From NCBI RefSeq assembly GCF_001305595.1, contig NZ_CP012402.1:827001-891000 (forward strand): a DNA stretch of 64,000 bases, in the 5' to 3' direction. The notes beneath the pieces were generated by a model. It saw only the letters and a list, made by a program, of their open reading frames with translations. It did not search any database and was not told the DNA's origin. Each line of letters begins with the position of its first letter. The stretch's first letter is position 1. The position numbers and the translations under genes are program-made. This document shows, one piece after another, positions 45,038-53,740 of the stretch. Source of the stretch: Azospirillum thiophilum (GTDB lineage Bacteria; Pseudomonadota; Alphaproteobacteria; Azospirillales; Azospirillaceae).

Positions 45038-45667
45038 GTGTACGACATGTCCGTATCGAACGCCAACCCGCCCTCGGTCCCGGCCAGTGATGTCCTCCCC
45101 TTCTCGCCCTGCAGATCGTCGGTGCGCATCCGCTCCTCGGTGGAGGAAGACGTGCCGGCGATGCTGGACATCTACAGCCACCATATCCAACGGGGACTTG
45201 GCCCATTCGACATCGAGCCTCCCCATCCAGAAGAGTTGAAACGCCGCCGCAAGGCGATGCTGAAGCGGCGATTGCCGCATCTGGTCGCCGATCTCGGGGG
45301 GCAGGTGGTCGGCTACGCCTTTGCCGGCCCCTTCCGCAAGAGGCCGGCATATCGCTACACCGCCGAACATTCGATCTACGTCCACAAAGACCATCTCGGC
45401 CACGGTATCGGCCGACTTCTGCTGCCGGCGCTGATCGATGCCTGCACCACCGCCGGCTGCCGCCAAATGATCGCGGTGGTCGACAGCGCCAACGGGCCAT
45501 CGCTTCGCCTGCATGAATCCTTCGGCTTCGTGCAAGCCGGAGTGCTGCGCAGTGTCGGGTTCAAGTTCGGCCGTTGGACCGACAGCGTCTTCCTCCAGCG
45601 TGCCCTGGGGGCGGCCGACCGCGAGCCGCCGCACGACCACCGCGCCGCCCAGCCGCTGGCAGAATAG
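45038..45667 (+). CDS. GNAT acetyltransferase, phosphinothricin/amino-acid N-acetyltransferase type
   Basis: A 209-residue protein; GTG at 45038 with AAGGGA before it, or ATG at 45047. The GNAT domain starts at VRIRSSVEEDVPAMLDIYSH; the acetyl-CoA loop is HKDHLGHGIGRLLLPALIDA and the C-terminal part has SANGPSLRLHESFGFVQAG. YAFAGPFRKRPAYRYTAEHS is typical of phosphinothricin N-acetyltransferase relatives (Pat/Bar, MddA). Natural substrates of such proteins are often methionine derivatives; the substrate here is unknown. Confidence 0.87.
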   Translation: MYDMSVSNANPPSVPASDVLPFSPCRSSVRIRSSVEEDVPAMLDIYSHHIQRGLGPFDIEPPHPEELKRRRKAMLKRRLPHLVADLGGQVVGYAFAGPFRKRPAYRYTAEHSIYVHKDHLGHGIGRLLLPALIDACTTAGCRQMIAVVDSANGPSLRLHESFGFVQAGVLRSVGFKFGRWTDSVFLQRALGAADREPPHDHRAAQPLAE

Positions 45668-45739
45668 TCACCCTTGCCCACCGCCGGGCTTCCATCTTTC
45701 CCTTTGAACCTCTTTCCGCCTCTACCGGAGACCCATCGC

Positions 45740-48076
45740 ATGGATTTTTTCCGCCGCTTCAACTTCCTGGTCTGCGCCCCCGCCTTCGAGGTGGACGAAC
45801 TGGAGGGTATGCGGCTTCAGCAGATCCTTTCTGAAGTCGAGCGGATGGGCTTCGAAGTCGTGCGTGCTCGCCGGGTCGAGGATGCCGAACTGGCGATCCG
45901 CACCGACGCCGCCATCGGCTGCATGATCGTCGATTGGGGCAAGCGCGGTGCCGACGGCAAGCAGGCCTCGCTGATCGCCTTCGCCCGCCAGCGCGGGCTG
46001 GAGATGCCGATCATCCTGCTGGTCCGCCGCCAGCGGCTGGAGAACATCCCGGTGGATGTTCTCAACCAGGTCGACGGTTACATCTTCCTGGCGGAGGAGA
46101 CGCCGGAGTTCATCGCCAAGAACCTGGTCAGCCGGTTGAAGCAATATGCCGATACGTTGAAGACCCCCTTCTTCGGCGCGCTGGTCGATTATGCCGAGGA
46201 AGGCAACCAGCTTTGGACCTGTCCCGGCCACAATGGCGGCATCTTCTACAGCCGCAGCCCGATCGGCCGCATCTTCGTCGAGCATCTGGGCGAGGCCGTG
46301 TTCCGCGACGACATCGACAATTCGGTCTTGGAGATGGGCGACCTGTTGGTCCATGAGGGACCGGCGCTGCAGGCGCAGAAGGAGGCGGCCCGCATCTTCG
46401 GAGCGGAGCGCACCTATTTCGTACTGAACGGCACGTCCGCATCCAACAAGATCGTGCTGTCGGCGCTGGTGGCGGAGGACGACCTCGTCCTGTTCGACCG
46501 CAACAACCACAAGGCGGCCCACCATGGCAGCCTGTTCCTTGGCGGCGGCATCCCGATCTTCCTGGAGACGGAGCGCAACGCCCACGGGCTGATCGGCCCC
46601 ATCGACCCGCAGGCGCTGGACGAGGAGGTGATCCGCGAGCGCATCCGCCGCAACCCGCTGGTCAAGGATCCTGATGCCTGGAAGCGCGAACGCCCCTTCC
46701 GCGCGGCGGTGATCCAGCAATGCAGCTATGACGGCACCATCTACAACGCACAGATGATGCTGGAGCGGATCGGCAAGCTCTGCGATTATATCCTGTTCGA
46801 CGAGGCCTGGGCCGGCTTCCTGAAGTTCCATCCGCTGTTCAAGGGCCATTTCGCCATGGGGCTGGAGGGGCTGCACGACGGCCATCCCGGCATCATCGCC
46901 ACCCAGTCGACCCACAAGCAGCTGGCCAGCTTCTCCCAGGCTTCGCAGATTCATGTGAAGGACAACCACATCAAGGGCCAGCGCCGCCGGGTCGAGCATC
47001 GCCGCTTCAACGAGACCTTCCTGCTGCATGCCTCGACCTCGCCCTTCTATCCGCTGTTCGCCTCGCTGGACGTCGGCGCGCAGATGATGAAGGGGCGGTC
47101 GGGCGAGGTGCTGTGGGATGACACCATCCGGCTCGGCATCGAGCTGCGCAAGAAGATCCGGGCCATCCGCCGCGAGTTCGAAGAACGCGAAACCGACCCG
47201 GCCAAGCGCTGGTTCTTCGACCCCTTCGTCCCCGACCGCGTCATCCGCAACGGTGCGGAGACCGCATGGGAGGAGGTGCCGACCGACGAGTTGGCGACCG
47301 ATGTCCGCCATTGGGAATTCGCCCCTGGCGCCGACTGGCACGGCTTCCAGCATGTGGAGCCGGGCTATGCCATGACCGATCCCAACAAGCTGACGCTGCT
47401 GACCCCGGGATTCGACCGTCACAGCGGCGCCTATGGCAGCCACGGCATCCCGGCTCCGGTGGTGGCGCAGTATCTGCGCGAAAACCGGATCGTCCCGGAA
47501 AAGAACGACCTGAATTCACTGCTGTTCCTGCTGACGCCGGGCGTGGAATCGAGCAAGGCCGGCACCTTGCTGAGCGGCCTGGTCGCCTTCAAGCGGCTGC
47601 ACGACGACAACGCCGCGCTGGAGGAGGTCATTCCCGAATTCGTCGCCAAGCGGCGCGGCCATTACCTGGGCCGGCGCCTGCGCGATCTGTGCGCGGAGAT
47701 GCATGCCTTCTACCGCGAGAAGAATACCAGTGCCTTGCAGCGCGCCATCTTCCGGCCGGACCATCTGCCGACCATGGCTATGCCTCCGCGCGAGGCGACG
47801 CGTCATCTGGTGCGCAACAACGTCGATTACATCCCGATCGACGAGATTTCTGGCCGGATCGCCACCACGCTGTGGGTGGTCTACCCGCCGGGCATCGCCA
47901 CCATCGTCCCCGGCGAAAGGCTGGACGCGCGGGCCAAGCCGATGATCGATTATCTGAAAGTATTCCAGGACAGCGCCAACCGCTTCCCCGGCTTCGACAA
48001 TGAGATCCAGGGACTGTACCGCGAGACCGACGCCAACGGGGTGATCCGTTACTTTACCTATGTGGTGCGGGAATAA
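45740..48076 (+). CDS. Orn/Lys/Arg decarboxylase (PLP, fold I)
   Basis: PLP-dependent decarboxylase of 778 residues that makes a polyamine precursor from ornithine, lysine or arginine. The N-terminal wing domain (about 1-130) resembles a response-regulator fold without phosphorylation. The core has TCPGHNGGIFYSRSPIGRIF, FVLNGTSASNKIVLSALVA, LFDEAWAGFLKFHPLF, and STHKQLASFSQASQIH with the Schiff-base Lys393. The C-terminal domain starts near 600. Which amino acid is used cannot be told from motifs alone. ATG at 45740 follows CCGGAG. Confidence 0.9.
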   Translation: MDFFRRFNFLVCAPAFEVDELEGMRLQQILSEVERMGFEVVRARRVEDAELAIRTDAAIGCMIVDWGKRGADGKQASLIAFARQRGLEMPIILLVRRQRLENIPVDVLNQVDGYIFLAEETPEFIAKNLVSRLKQYADTLKTPFFGALVDYAEEGNQLWTCPGHNGGIFYSRSPIGRIFVEHLGEAVFRDDIDNSVLEMGDLLVHEGPALQAQKEAARIFGAERTYFVLNGTSASNKIVLSALVAEDDLVLFDRNNHKAAHHGSLFLGGGIPIFLETERNAHGLIGPIDPQALDEEVIRERIRRNPLVKDPDAWKRERPFRAAVIQQCSYDGTIYNAQMMLERIGKLCDYILFDEAWAGFLKFHPLFKGHFAMGLEGLHDGHPGIIATQSTHKQLASFSQASQIHVKDNHIKGQRRRVEHRRFNETFLLHASTSPFYPLFASLDVGAQMMKGRSGEVLWDDTIRLGIELRKKIRAIRREFEERETDPAKRWFFDPFVPDRVIRNGAETAWEEVPTDELATDVRHWEFAPGADWHGFQHVEPGYAMTDPNKLTLLTPGFDRHSGAYGSHGIPAPVVAQYLRENRIVPEKNDLNSLLFLLTPGVESSKAGTLLSGLVAFKRLHDDNAALEEVIPEFVAKRRGHYLGRRLRDLCAEMHAFYREKNTSALQRAIFRPDHLPTMAMPPREATRHLVRNNVDYIPIDEISGRIATTLWVVYPPGIATIVPGERLDARAKPMIDYLKVFQDSANRFPGFDNEIQGLYRETDANGVIRYFTYVVRE

Positions 48077-48090
48077 AAAACATCCGATCC

Positions 48091-48414
48091 ATGTCCGCAA
48101 TACATCCGGGGATGTTGGCCCTCAGATTCATTGCGGACATGCTCATGGCATGGAAATTTCTCCGTTCGGCAGCGACTGTCACCGGACTGAAGGACAGAAT
48201 CGCGGGCGATCTCTATCTGTTCGGCGGAGCCGGGATTGCCAACAGCGTCATCGCGCTCGATCTGGTTGACGAATACCGGCTGATGGTGCCGCCTGGACTG
48301 CTCGGTATCGGCAAGCGGCTGTTCGATGGCGGGCTTCCTCGCCTCGATCTGTCGCTGGTCGAGGTGAGGCCGCTCGATACCGGTGCGGTCATCCTGACCT
48401 ATCGCCACCGCTGA
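48091..48414 (+). pseudogene. Fragment of a RibD/dihydrofolate-reductase-like protein
   Basis: Only the C-terminal half of this family is recognisable: VTGLKDRIAGDLYLFGGAGI, then ANSVIALDLVDEYRLMVPPG and LLGIGKRLFDGG, which is the end of the RibD_C/DHFR-like domain (YyaP group). The N-terminal strands and nucleotide site are missing, and the 107-residue frame begins with unrelated residues. It is therefore probably a decayed remnant. It lies directly before a DUF1428 gene on the same strand. Confidence 0.68.
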
Positions 48415-48439
48415 CATCTGGCAAAGAGAGGAAACGAAC

Positions 48440-48793
48440 ATGTCCTATGTTGATGGGTTCATCCTGGCAGTCCCGAAGCAGAAACTCGACGCTTACAAGG
48501 AGATGGCGCGCGAGGCGGGAGCGATCTGGATGGAGCATGGCGCGCTCGCCTTCGTCGAGTGCGTCGGCGACGATGTGCCCTATGGGGAGTTGACTTCCTT
48601 CCCACGTGCGGTGCAGGCCACGGAGGAGGAGACCGTCGTGTTTTCCTGGATCCTCTACAGGTCGCGCGAAGACCGCGACGCGATCAACGCGAAGGTCATG
48701 GCCGATCCTCGCATGCCAAAAGACATGACGCAGATGCCGTTCGACGGCAAGCGCATGATCTATGGCGGCTTCCGCCCATTCCTGGAGCTCTGA
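48440..48793 (+). CDS. DUF1428 (YbaA-like) family protein
   Basis: A 117-residue cytoplasmic protein of the DUF1428 family with a ferredoxin-like (dimeric alpha-beta barrel) fold. MSYVDGFILAVPKQKLDAYK opens it and MPFDGKRMIYGGFRPFLEL closes it, both nearly invariant in the family. GAGGAA precedes the ATG. The function of the family is unknown; the gene often accompanies small DHFR-like or glyoxalase-like genes. Confidence 0.9.
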   Translation: MSYVDGFILAVPKQKLDAYKEMAREAGAIWMEHGALAFVECVGDDVPYGELTSFPRAVQATEEETVVFSWILYRSREDRDAINAKVMADPRMPKDMTQMPFDGKRMIYGGFRPFLEL

Positions 48794-48809
48794 TCCCCGC
48801 GGGAGTCCA

Positions 48810-48855
48810 TCCGGATTTCCGAACGCTCCACTGGGAATGCGTTCGGAAATCCGAA
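48810..48855. promoter_or_regulatory. Tandem dyad sites upstream of aspA, probable DctD enhancer
   Basis: TCCGGATTTCCGAA (48810-48823) and TTCGGAAATCCGAA (48842-48855) are two copies of a near-palindromic 14-base site, each followed by CG and centred 32 bases apart (three helical turns). They lie about 75-120 bases before the sigma-54 promoter at 48930-48945, the usual distance for an NtrC-type activator. The dctBD genes at the end of the same gene group make DctD the obvious candidate. Confidence 0.65.
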
Positions 48856-48929
48856 CGCCCGCGGCTCTGACCAACGATAAAACGTAATCGGATCAGCTAT
48901 TTGATTGTCGGCGCAATGCCGACCGAAGC

Positions 48930-48945
48930 TGGCATGGCCGTTGCT
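48930..48945 (+). promoter_or_regulatory. Sigma-54 (-24/-12) promoter of aspA-dctA
   Basis: TGGCATGGCCGTTGCT matches the sigma-54 consensus with GG-N10-GC spacing. It lies 59 bases before the aspA start. It would drive aspA and, by read-through, dctA and dctBD. Confidence 0.75.
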
Positions 48946-49003
48946 CTCCATTGGACGCGTCCCGCGCAGACGGGGCAGACTCAAAAGGGGAGCGAAACGT
49001 CCA

Positions 49004-50419
49004 ATGCGTGCAGCAACGCGCACCGAACACGACCTGCTGGGCGACCGCGAGGTTCCGGCCACCGCCTATTACGGGGTCCACACCCTGCGCGCTGTCGAGA
49101 ATTTCCCGATCACCGGCACGCCGATCTCCCATTACCCCGATCTGGTTCGGGCGCTGGCCGAAATCAAGATGGCCGCGGCGCGCGCCAACCATGAGCTCGG
49201 CCTTCTGGGTGCCGGGCACGCCGACGCCATCGTGGCCGCCTGCCGCGAGATCCGCGCCGGCAACCTGCACGACCAGTTCGTCGTCGACGTGATCCAGGGC
49301 GGGGCCGGCACCTCGACCAACATGAATGCGAACGAGGTGATCGCCAACCGGGCGCTCGAGATCCTGGGACATGGGCGCGGCGCCTATGCGCACCTGCATC
49401 CGAACGAACATGTCAACATGAGCCAGTCGACCAACGACGTCTATCCGACGGCGCTGAAGCTGGCGACCTACACCGGCATCTTCCGGCTGGTGCAGGCGAT
49501 GGGCCATCTGCGCGCCGCCTTCCAGCGCAAGGCCGACGAGTTCGGCGGCATCCTGAAGATGGGCCGCACCCAGTTGCAGGATGCCGTGCCGATGACGCTG
49601 GGCCAGGAATTCTCCACCTACGCCGTCATGCTGGCGGAGGATGAGGAGCGGCTGAAGGAGGCCGCCCTGCTGATCCGCGAGATCAATCTGGGCGCAACCG
49701 CCATCGGCACCGGCATCAACGCCCATCCCGACTATGCCTCGCTGGTCTGCCGCCGTCTGGCCGAGGTCAGCGGCGTGCCGGTCGTCACCGCCCCCAACCT
49801 CGTGGAGGCGACGCAGGATTGCGGCAGCTTCGTCCAGTTGTCGGGCGTGCTGAAGCGGGTGGCGGTGAAGCTGTCCAAGACCTGCAACGATCTGCGCCTG
49901 CTGTCCAGCGGCCCGCGCACCGGCTTCGGCGAGATCAACCTGCCGGCGCGCCAGGCCGGCTCGTCGATCATGCCGGGCAAGGTCAACCCGGTGATCCCGG
50001 AGGTGGTCAACCAGATCGCCTTCGAGGTGATCGGCAACGACATGACCGTCACCTTCGCCGCCGAGGCCGGGCAGCTCCAGTTGAACGCCTTCGAACCGGT
50101 GATCGCGCACAGCCTGTTCAAGAGCATCACCCACCTGCGCCAGGGCTGCGTCGTGCTGGCCGACCTCTGCGTCGACGGCATCACCGCCAACCGGGAGCAT
50201 CTGGAAGCCGGCGTGCGCAACTCCATCGGCATCGTCACCGCGCTCAATCCCTTCATCGGCTATGCCAACGCCAGCGAGGTGGCCGCCGAGGCCCATCGCA
50301 CCGGCAAGGGCGTGGCCGAACTGGTGGAGGCGCGCGGCCTGATGACCGCCGCCGCCCTGGCCGAGGTGCTGCGGCCGGAGGTGCTGACCCGCCCGCGGCT
50401 GCCGACCCTTGCCGGCTGA
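49004..50419 (+). CDS. aspA: Aspartate ammonia-lyase (aspartase)
   Basis: Converts aspartate to fumarate and ammonia. The 471-residue chain from ATG at 49004 has the superfamily features: GAGTSTNMNANEVIANRALE, then HVNMSQSTNDVYPTALKLAT, MGRTQLQDAVPMTLGQEFST, and the signature GSSIMPGKVNPVIPEV near residue 319, which holds the catalytic Ser loop. RAATRTEHDLLGDREVPATA is the aspartase-type start and separates it from fumarase. A frame upstream of 49004 has no family resemblance. It is first in a group with dctA and dctBD. Confidence 0.94.
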   Translation: MRAATRTEHDLLGDREVPATAYYGVHTLRAVENFPITGTPISHYPDLVRALAEIKMAAARANHELGLLGAGHADAIVAACREIRAGNLHDQFVVDVIQGGAGTSTNMNANEVIANRALEILGHGRGAYAHLHPNEHVNMSQSTNDVYPTALKLATYTGIFRLVQAMGHLRAAFQRKADEFGGILKMGRTQLQDAVPMTLGQEFSTYAVMLAEDEERLKEAALLIREINLGATAIGTGINAHPDYASLVCRRLAEVSGVPVVTAPNLVEATQDCGSFVQLSGVLKRVAVKLSKTCNDLRLLSSGPRTGFGEINLPARQAGSSIMPGKVNPVIPEVVNQIAFEVIGNDMTVTFAAEAGQLQLNAFEPVIAHSLFKSITHLRQGCVVLADLCVDGITANREHLEAGVRNSIGIVTALNPFIGYANASEVAAEAHRTGKGVAELVEARGLMTAAALAEVLRPEVLTRPRLPTLAG

Positions 50420-50536
50420 CCGTTCCGCCGCCCGGCCCCGGTCATGGCCCGCAAGGGCCGGAACGGAGCCGGTTCTCCATCGACCGCAACCCGGCCGGCG
50501 CATGAGGCGGGCGGGACAGGTGAAGGTAGTAGAACC

Positions 50537-51814
50537 ATGAACAAACAGACGACGCTGATCATCGTCGCCATGCTGCTGGGCATCGTCACCGGCTATGCCT
50601 GCAACAGCCTGTTCGATCCGGCCGCCGCCAAGGACATCGCCGGCTATTTCGCGATGGTGACGGACATCTTCCTGCGCCTGATCAAGATGATCATCGCGCC
50701 TTTGATCTTCTCGACCCTGGTCGCCGGCATGGCCGGCATGGGCGACGCCCGCACCGTCGGCCGCATCGGCGGCAAGGCGGTCGGCTGGTTCCTGATGGCC
50801 TCCTTCGCGTCGCTGTTCATCGGGCTGATCTTCGCCAACCTGCTGCAGCCGGGCGCCAATGTCGGCGTGCCGCTGCCCGACGCGGGTGCCAGCGCCGGGC
50901 TGAAGACCTCGGCCCTGAACCTGAAGGATTTCCTGACCCACGTCTTCCCGCGCAACTTCTTCGAGGCGATGGCGAACAACGAGATCCTGCAGATCCTGAT
51001 CTTCTCGATCTTCGTCGGTTTGGCGATCGGCCAGCTGCGCGACACCAAGGCCGGCCTGCTCGCCCGCTCGATCGAGGAGGTCGTGCCGGTGATGTTGAAG
51101 GTCACCGACTATGTGATGCGCTTCGCCCCAATCGGCGTCTTCGCCGCCGTCGCCAACGTGGTGACCACCCAGGGGCTGGGCGTGCTGCTGGTCTACGGCA
51201 AGTTCATGGGCAGCTTCTACGTGGCGCTGGCGGTGCTGTGGGCGGTGCTGGTCTTCGCCGGCTTCGTCGTGCTGAAGGGCGACGTGTTCCGCGTGGTCAA
51301 GGCGATGCGCCAGCCGATGCTGCTTGGCTTCTCCACCGCGTCCAGTGAATCCGCCTATCCGCGGGTGATGGAGGAGTTGAAGACCCTGGGCGTGCGCGAG
51401 CGGGTGATCGGCTTCGTGCTGCCGCTCGGCTATTCCTTCAACCTCGACGGCTCGATGATCTACACGGCCTTCGCGTCGCTGTTCATCGCCCAGGCCTATG
51501 GCATCCCGCTGACGCTGGAACAGCAGATCGTCATGCTGCTGGTGCTGATGGTGTCGAGCAAGGGCATCGCCGGCGTTCCGCGCTCCTCGCTGGTGGTGGT
51601 TGCCGCCGTGCTGCCGATGTTCCATCTGCCGGAGGCCGGCGTGCTGCTGATCATGGGCATCGACCATTTCCTCGACATGGGCCGCACCGCCACCAACGTT
51701 CTGGGCAACGGCATCGCCACCACGGTGGTCGCCAAGTGGGAGAACGCCATCGGCACGGAAGAGGACGAGGAGGAGGCCGGCGCCGCCCTGCCCGCTCCCG
51801 CCGCGGCGGAGTAG
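50537..51814 (+). CDS. dctA: C4-dicarboxylate/aspartate symporter (DctA/GltP family)
   Basis: Sodium- or proton-coupled symporter of 425 residues (DAACS family), bringing in aspartate, glutamate or C4-dicarboxylates. Helical regions cover most of the chain; LRLIKMIIAPLIFSTLVAGM comes early, GFSTASSESAYPRVMEELKT is the first re-entrant loop, GYSFNLDGSMIYTAFASLFI the unwound helix 7, and GIAGVPRSSLVVVAAVLPMF the second loop. An acidic Ala/Glu tail ends it. The neighbours aspA and dctBD point to aspartate or fumarate. Confidence 0.92.
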   Translation: MNKQTTLIIVAMLLGIVTGYACNSLFDPAAAKDIAGYFAMVTDIFLRLIKMIIAPLIFSTLVAGMAGMGDARTVGRIGGKAVGWFLMASFASLFIGLIFANLLQPGANVGVPLPDAGASAGLKTSALNLKDFLTHVFPRNFFEAMANNEILQILIFSIFVGLAIGQLRDTKAGLLARSIEEVVPVMLKVTDYVMRFAPIGVFAAVANVVTTQGLGVLLVYGKFMGSFYVALAVLWAVLVFAGFVVLKGDVFRVVKAMRQPMLLGFSTASSESAYPRVMEELKTLGVRERVIGFVLPLGYSFNLDGSMIYTAFASLFIAQAYGIPLTLEQQIVMLLVLMVSSKGIAGVPRSSLVVVAAVLPMFHLPEAGVLLIMGIDHFLDMGRTATNVLGNGIATTVVAKWENAIGTEEDEEEAGAALPAPAAAE

Positions 51815-51877
51815 CGGACGGGCGGCCCGACGGACCGGCCGCGACGACGGGCGGGCAATCGGAGGAGGGATCCTGCT

Positions 51878-53740
51878 ATGATCCGGCAATCCTCCTCCCT
51901 GCCCGCCTTTTTCATGCCGATCGCCCGCCGCCTCCGCACCATCGGTCTTCTGCTGCCGGCCCTGGCCGGGCTGGCACTGCTCGCCGGGCTGGCCGGTTTC
52001 CGGATCAGCGAGGGGATGGGGCTGACCGCCTTGCAGGAAACCGGGCGCCATCGGCTCGACCTCTACGCCGGGAGCCTGGAACGCGAGATCGACAAATACG
52101 CCTATTTCCCGGCCACGCTCGGGCTGGAGCGCGACGTGCTGGATCTCGTGGCCGGACGGGCGCCGCTGGCCTGGGGGCTGAATCGCTATCTTGAGCGGCT
52201 GAACGAGCGGGCCGGCACCCTGACGATCTATGTGCTGACGCGGCAAGGCCGGGTGGTGGCATCCAGCAACTGGAACCGTCCCGACAGCTTCATCGGCGAG
52301 GATCTGTCCTACCGTCCCTATTTCGTCGATGCCGCCGAAGGCCGGCAGGGGCGCTTCTTCGGCGTCGGCACCACGCGCGGGGAGGCCGGCTATTACCTGT
52401 CCTCGCCACTGGCTGAGGACGGCGTCATCGTCGGCGTCGCGGTGGTGAAGGTCAGCCTGGAGCAGCTGGAGCAATCCTGGTCGACGGTGGAAGCGCCGGT
52501 CCTGGTGAGCGACGAGAATGGCGTGGTCATCCTCGCCTCGGTCCCGTCCTGGAAATTCACCACGCTGCGACCGATGGACGAGCCGGCGCGCCGGCATTTC
52601 GAGCGGACCCTGCAATACAACGCCCGTCCGCTGCCGCCGCTGGGCTTGGCGCCACTCTACCGGATCGCTGCCAATGCGGAGCTGGTCCGGCTTGCCCGCC
52701 CGGCGGACGGGGAGGCGGAAGCGGCGGTCTTCCCGGTATCCGGCAGTTTCCTGGCGCAGACCGCACCGCTGCATGGCACCGGATGGACGATGACGGTGCT
52801 GTCGCCGGCTGCCCAGATCACCGGCATGGCCTGGACCCAGGCGGCGCTCGCCGCGGTCGGCAGCGCCTTCCTCGGCATCCTGCTTCTGCTGTGGGTGCAG
52901 CGCCGCGGTCATCTGCGCGATCTGGAACGCAAGGTCGAGGAGCGCACACGCACCCTGCGCGCCGCCCAGGACGAGCTGATCCATGCCGGCAAGCTGGCGG
53001 TGATCGGCCAGCTCTCCGCCGGGTTGGCGCATGAGCTGAACCAGCCGCTGGCGGCGCTGCGCACCCTGTCCGGCAACACGATCAAGTTCCTCCAGCGCGG
53101 CAAGCTGGAGGCGGCGCAAGGCAATCTGGAGCGTATCGCCCAGCTGGTGGACGGCATGGGGGCGCTGACCAGCCAGCTGAAGTCGTTCGCCCGCAAATCT
53201 TCGGGAGCCCCCCGCCCGGTCGCGGTGCGCCGGCCGGTCGACACCGCGCTGTTCCTGCTGGACCAGCGGCTGCGGCGGTCCGGCGTGGCCGTGCAGGTCG
53301 ATGTGCCGGATGATGTCGCGGTCCTGTGCGATCCCAACCGGCTGGAACAGGTGCTGGTCAATCTGATCGCCAACGGGCTGGATGCGCTGGAGGGGCAGAG
53401 GGGCGGCAGGCTGGCCGTGACGGCGCGGCGGGAGGAGGACCGGGTGCGCATCCGGGTGGCCGACAACGGCCCCGGGCTGCCCGACGATGTGCTGCCCCGC
53501 CTGTTCGAGCCCTTCTTCACCACCAAGGAGGGAGCCAGGGAGGGAAACGGCGGGCTCGGCTTGGGGCTTGCCATTTCCGCCGGGATCGTGCGTGACTTCG
53601 GCGGCACCCTGACCGGGGCGAACGGAGTGGATGGCGGAGCGGTCTTCACCATCGATCTTCCTGCCGCCAACCTTCCTGCCGACCCGTCCGCCGTCCAGGC
53701 CGGAGACTTCTCATGTCCGACACTGCCGACACCGCCCTGA
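51878..53740 (+). CDS. dctB: DctB-type sensor histidine kinase
   Basis: Membrane sensor of 620 residues. Two membrane helices (about 20-42 and 305-330) frame a periplasmic PAS-like (Cache) domain with SFIGEDLSYRPYFVDAAEGR and GYYLSSPLAEDGVIVGVAVV, the dicarboxylate-sensing type. A cytoplasmic coiled coil (EERTRTLRAAQDELIHAGKL) leads to phosphoryl His near 385 in LSAGLAHELNQPLAALRTLS and an ATPase domain with QVLVNLIANGLDALEG and GLGLGLAISAGIVRDFGGTL. It should phosphorylate DctD; the genes overlap by 28 bases. Confidence 0.94.
   Translation: MIRQSSSLPAFFMPIARRLRTIGLLLPALAGLALLAGLAGFRISEGMGLTALQETGRHRLDLYAGSLEREIDKYAYFPATLGLERDVLDLVAGRAPLAWGLNRYLERLNERAGTLTIYVLTRQGRVVASSNWNRPDSFIGEDLSYRPYFVDAAEGRQGRFFGVGTTRGEAGYYLSSPLAEDGVIVGVAVVKVSLEQLEQSWSTVEAPVLVSDENGVVILASVPSWKFTTLRPMDEPARRHFERTLQYNARPLPPLGLAPLYRIAANAELVRLARPADGEAEAAVFPVSGSFLAQTAPLHGTGWTMTVLSPAAQITGMAWTQAALAAVGSAFLGILLLLWVQRRGHLRDLERKVEERTRTLRAAQDELIHAGKLAVIGQLSAGLAHELNQPLAALRTLSGNTIKFLQRGKLEAAQGNLERIAQLVDGMGALTSQLKSFARKSSGAPRPVAVRRPVDTALFLLDQRLRRSGVAVQVDVPDDVAVLCDPNRLEQVLVNLIANGLDALEGQRGGRLAVTARREEDRVRIRVADNGPGLPDDVLPRLFEPFFTTKEGAREGNGGLGLGLAISAGIVRDFGGTLTGANGVDGGAVFTIDLPAANLPADPSAVQAGDFSCPTLPTPP

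Noticed and set aside
45722..47443. Minus-strand open frame of 573 codons
   Set aside because: Antisense to the Orn/Lys/Arg decarboxylase, whose motifs and length are convincing.
48812..48854. Inverted repeat after the DUF1428 gene as a rho-independent terminator
   Set aside because: The arms pair well but no T run follows on either strand. The tandem dyads at enhancer distance from a sigma-54 promoter explain it better.
50420..50536. Separate sigma-54 promoter directly before dctA
   Set aside because: No GG-N10-GC sequence resembling the consensus was found in the gap; dctA is more simply read from the aspA promoter.
48893..53119. Very long minus-strand open frame of about 1400 codons
   Set aside because: It lies antisense to aspA, dctA and dctB, which are clear family members. 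Its composition (Gln, Arg, His, Asp-rich) is typical of frames opposite GC-rich genes.
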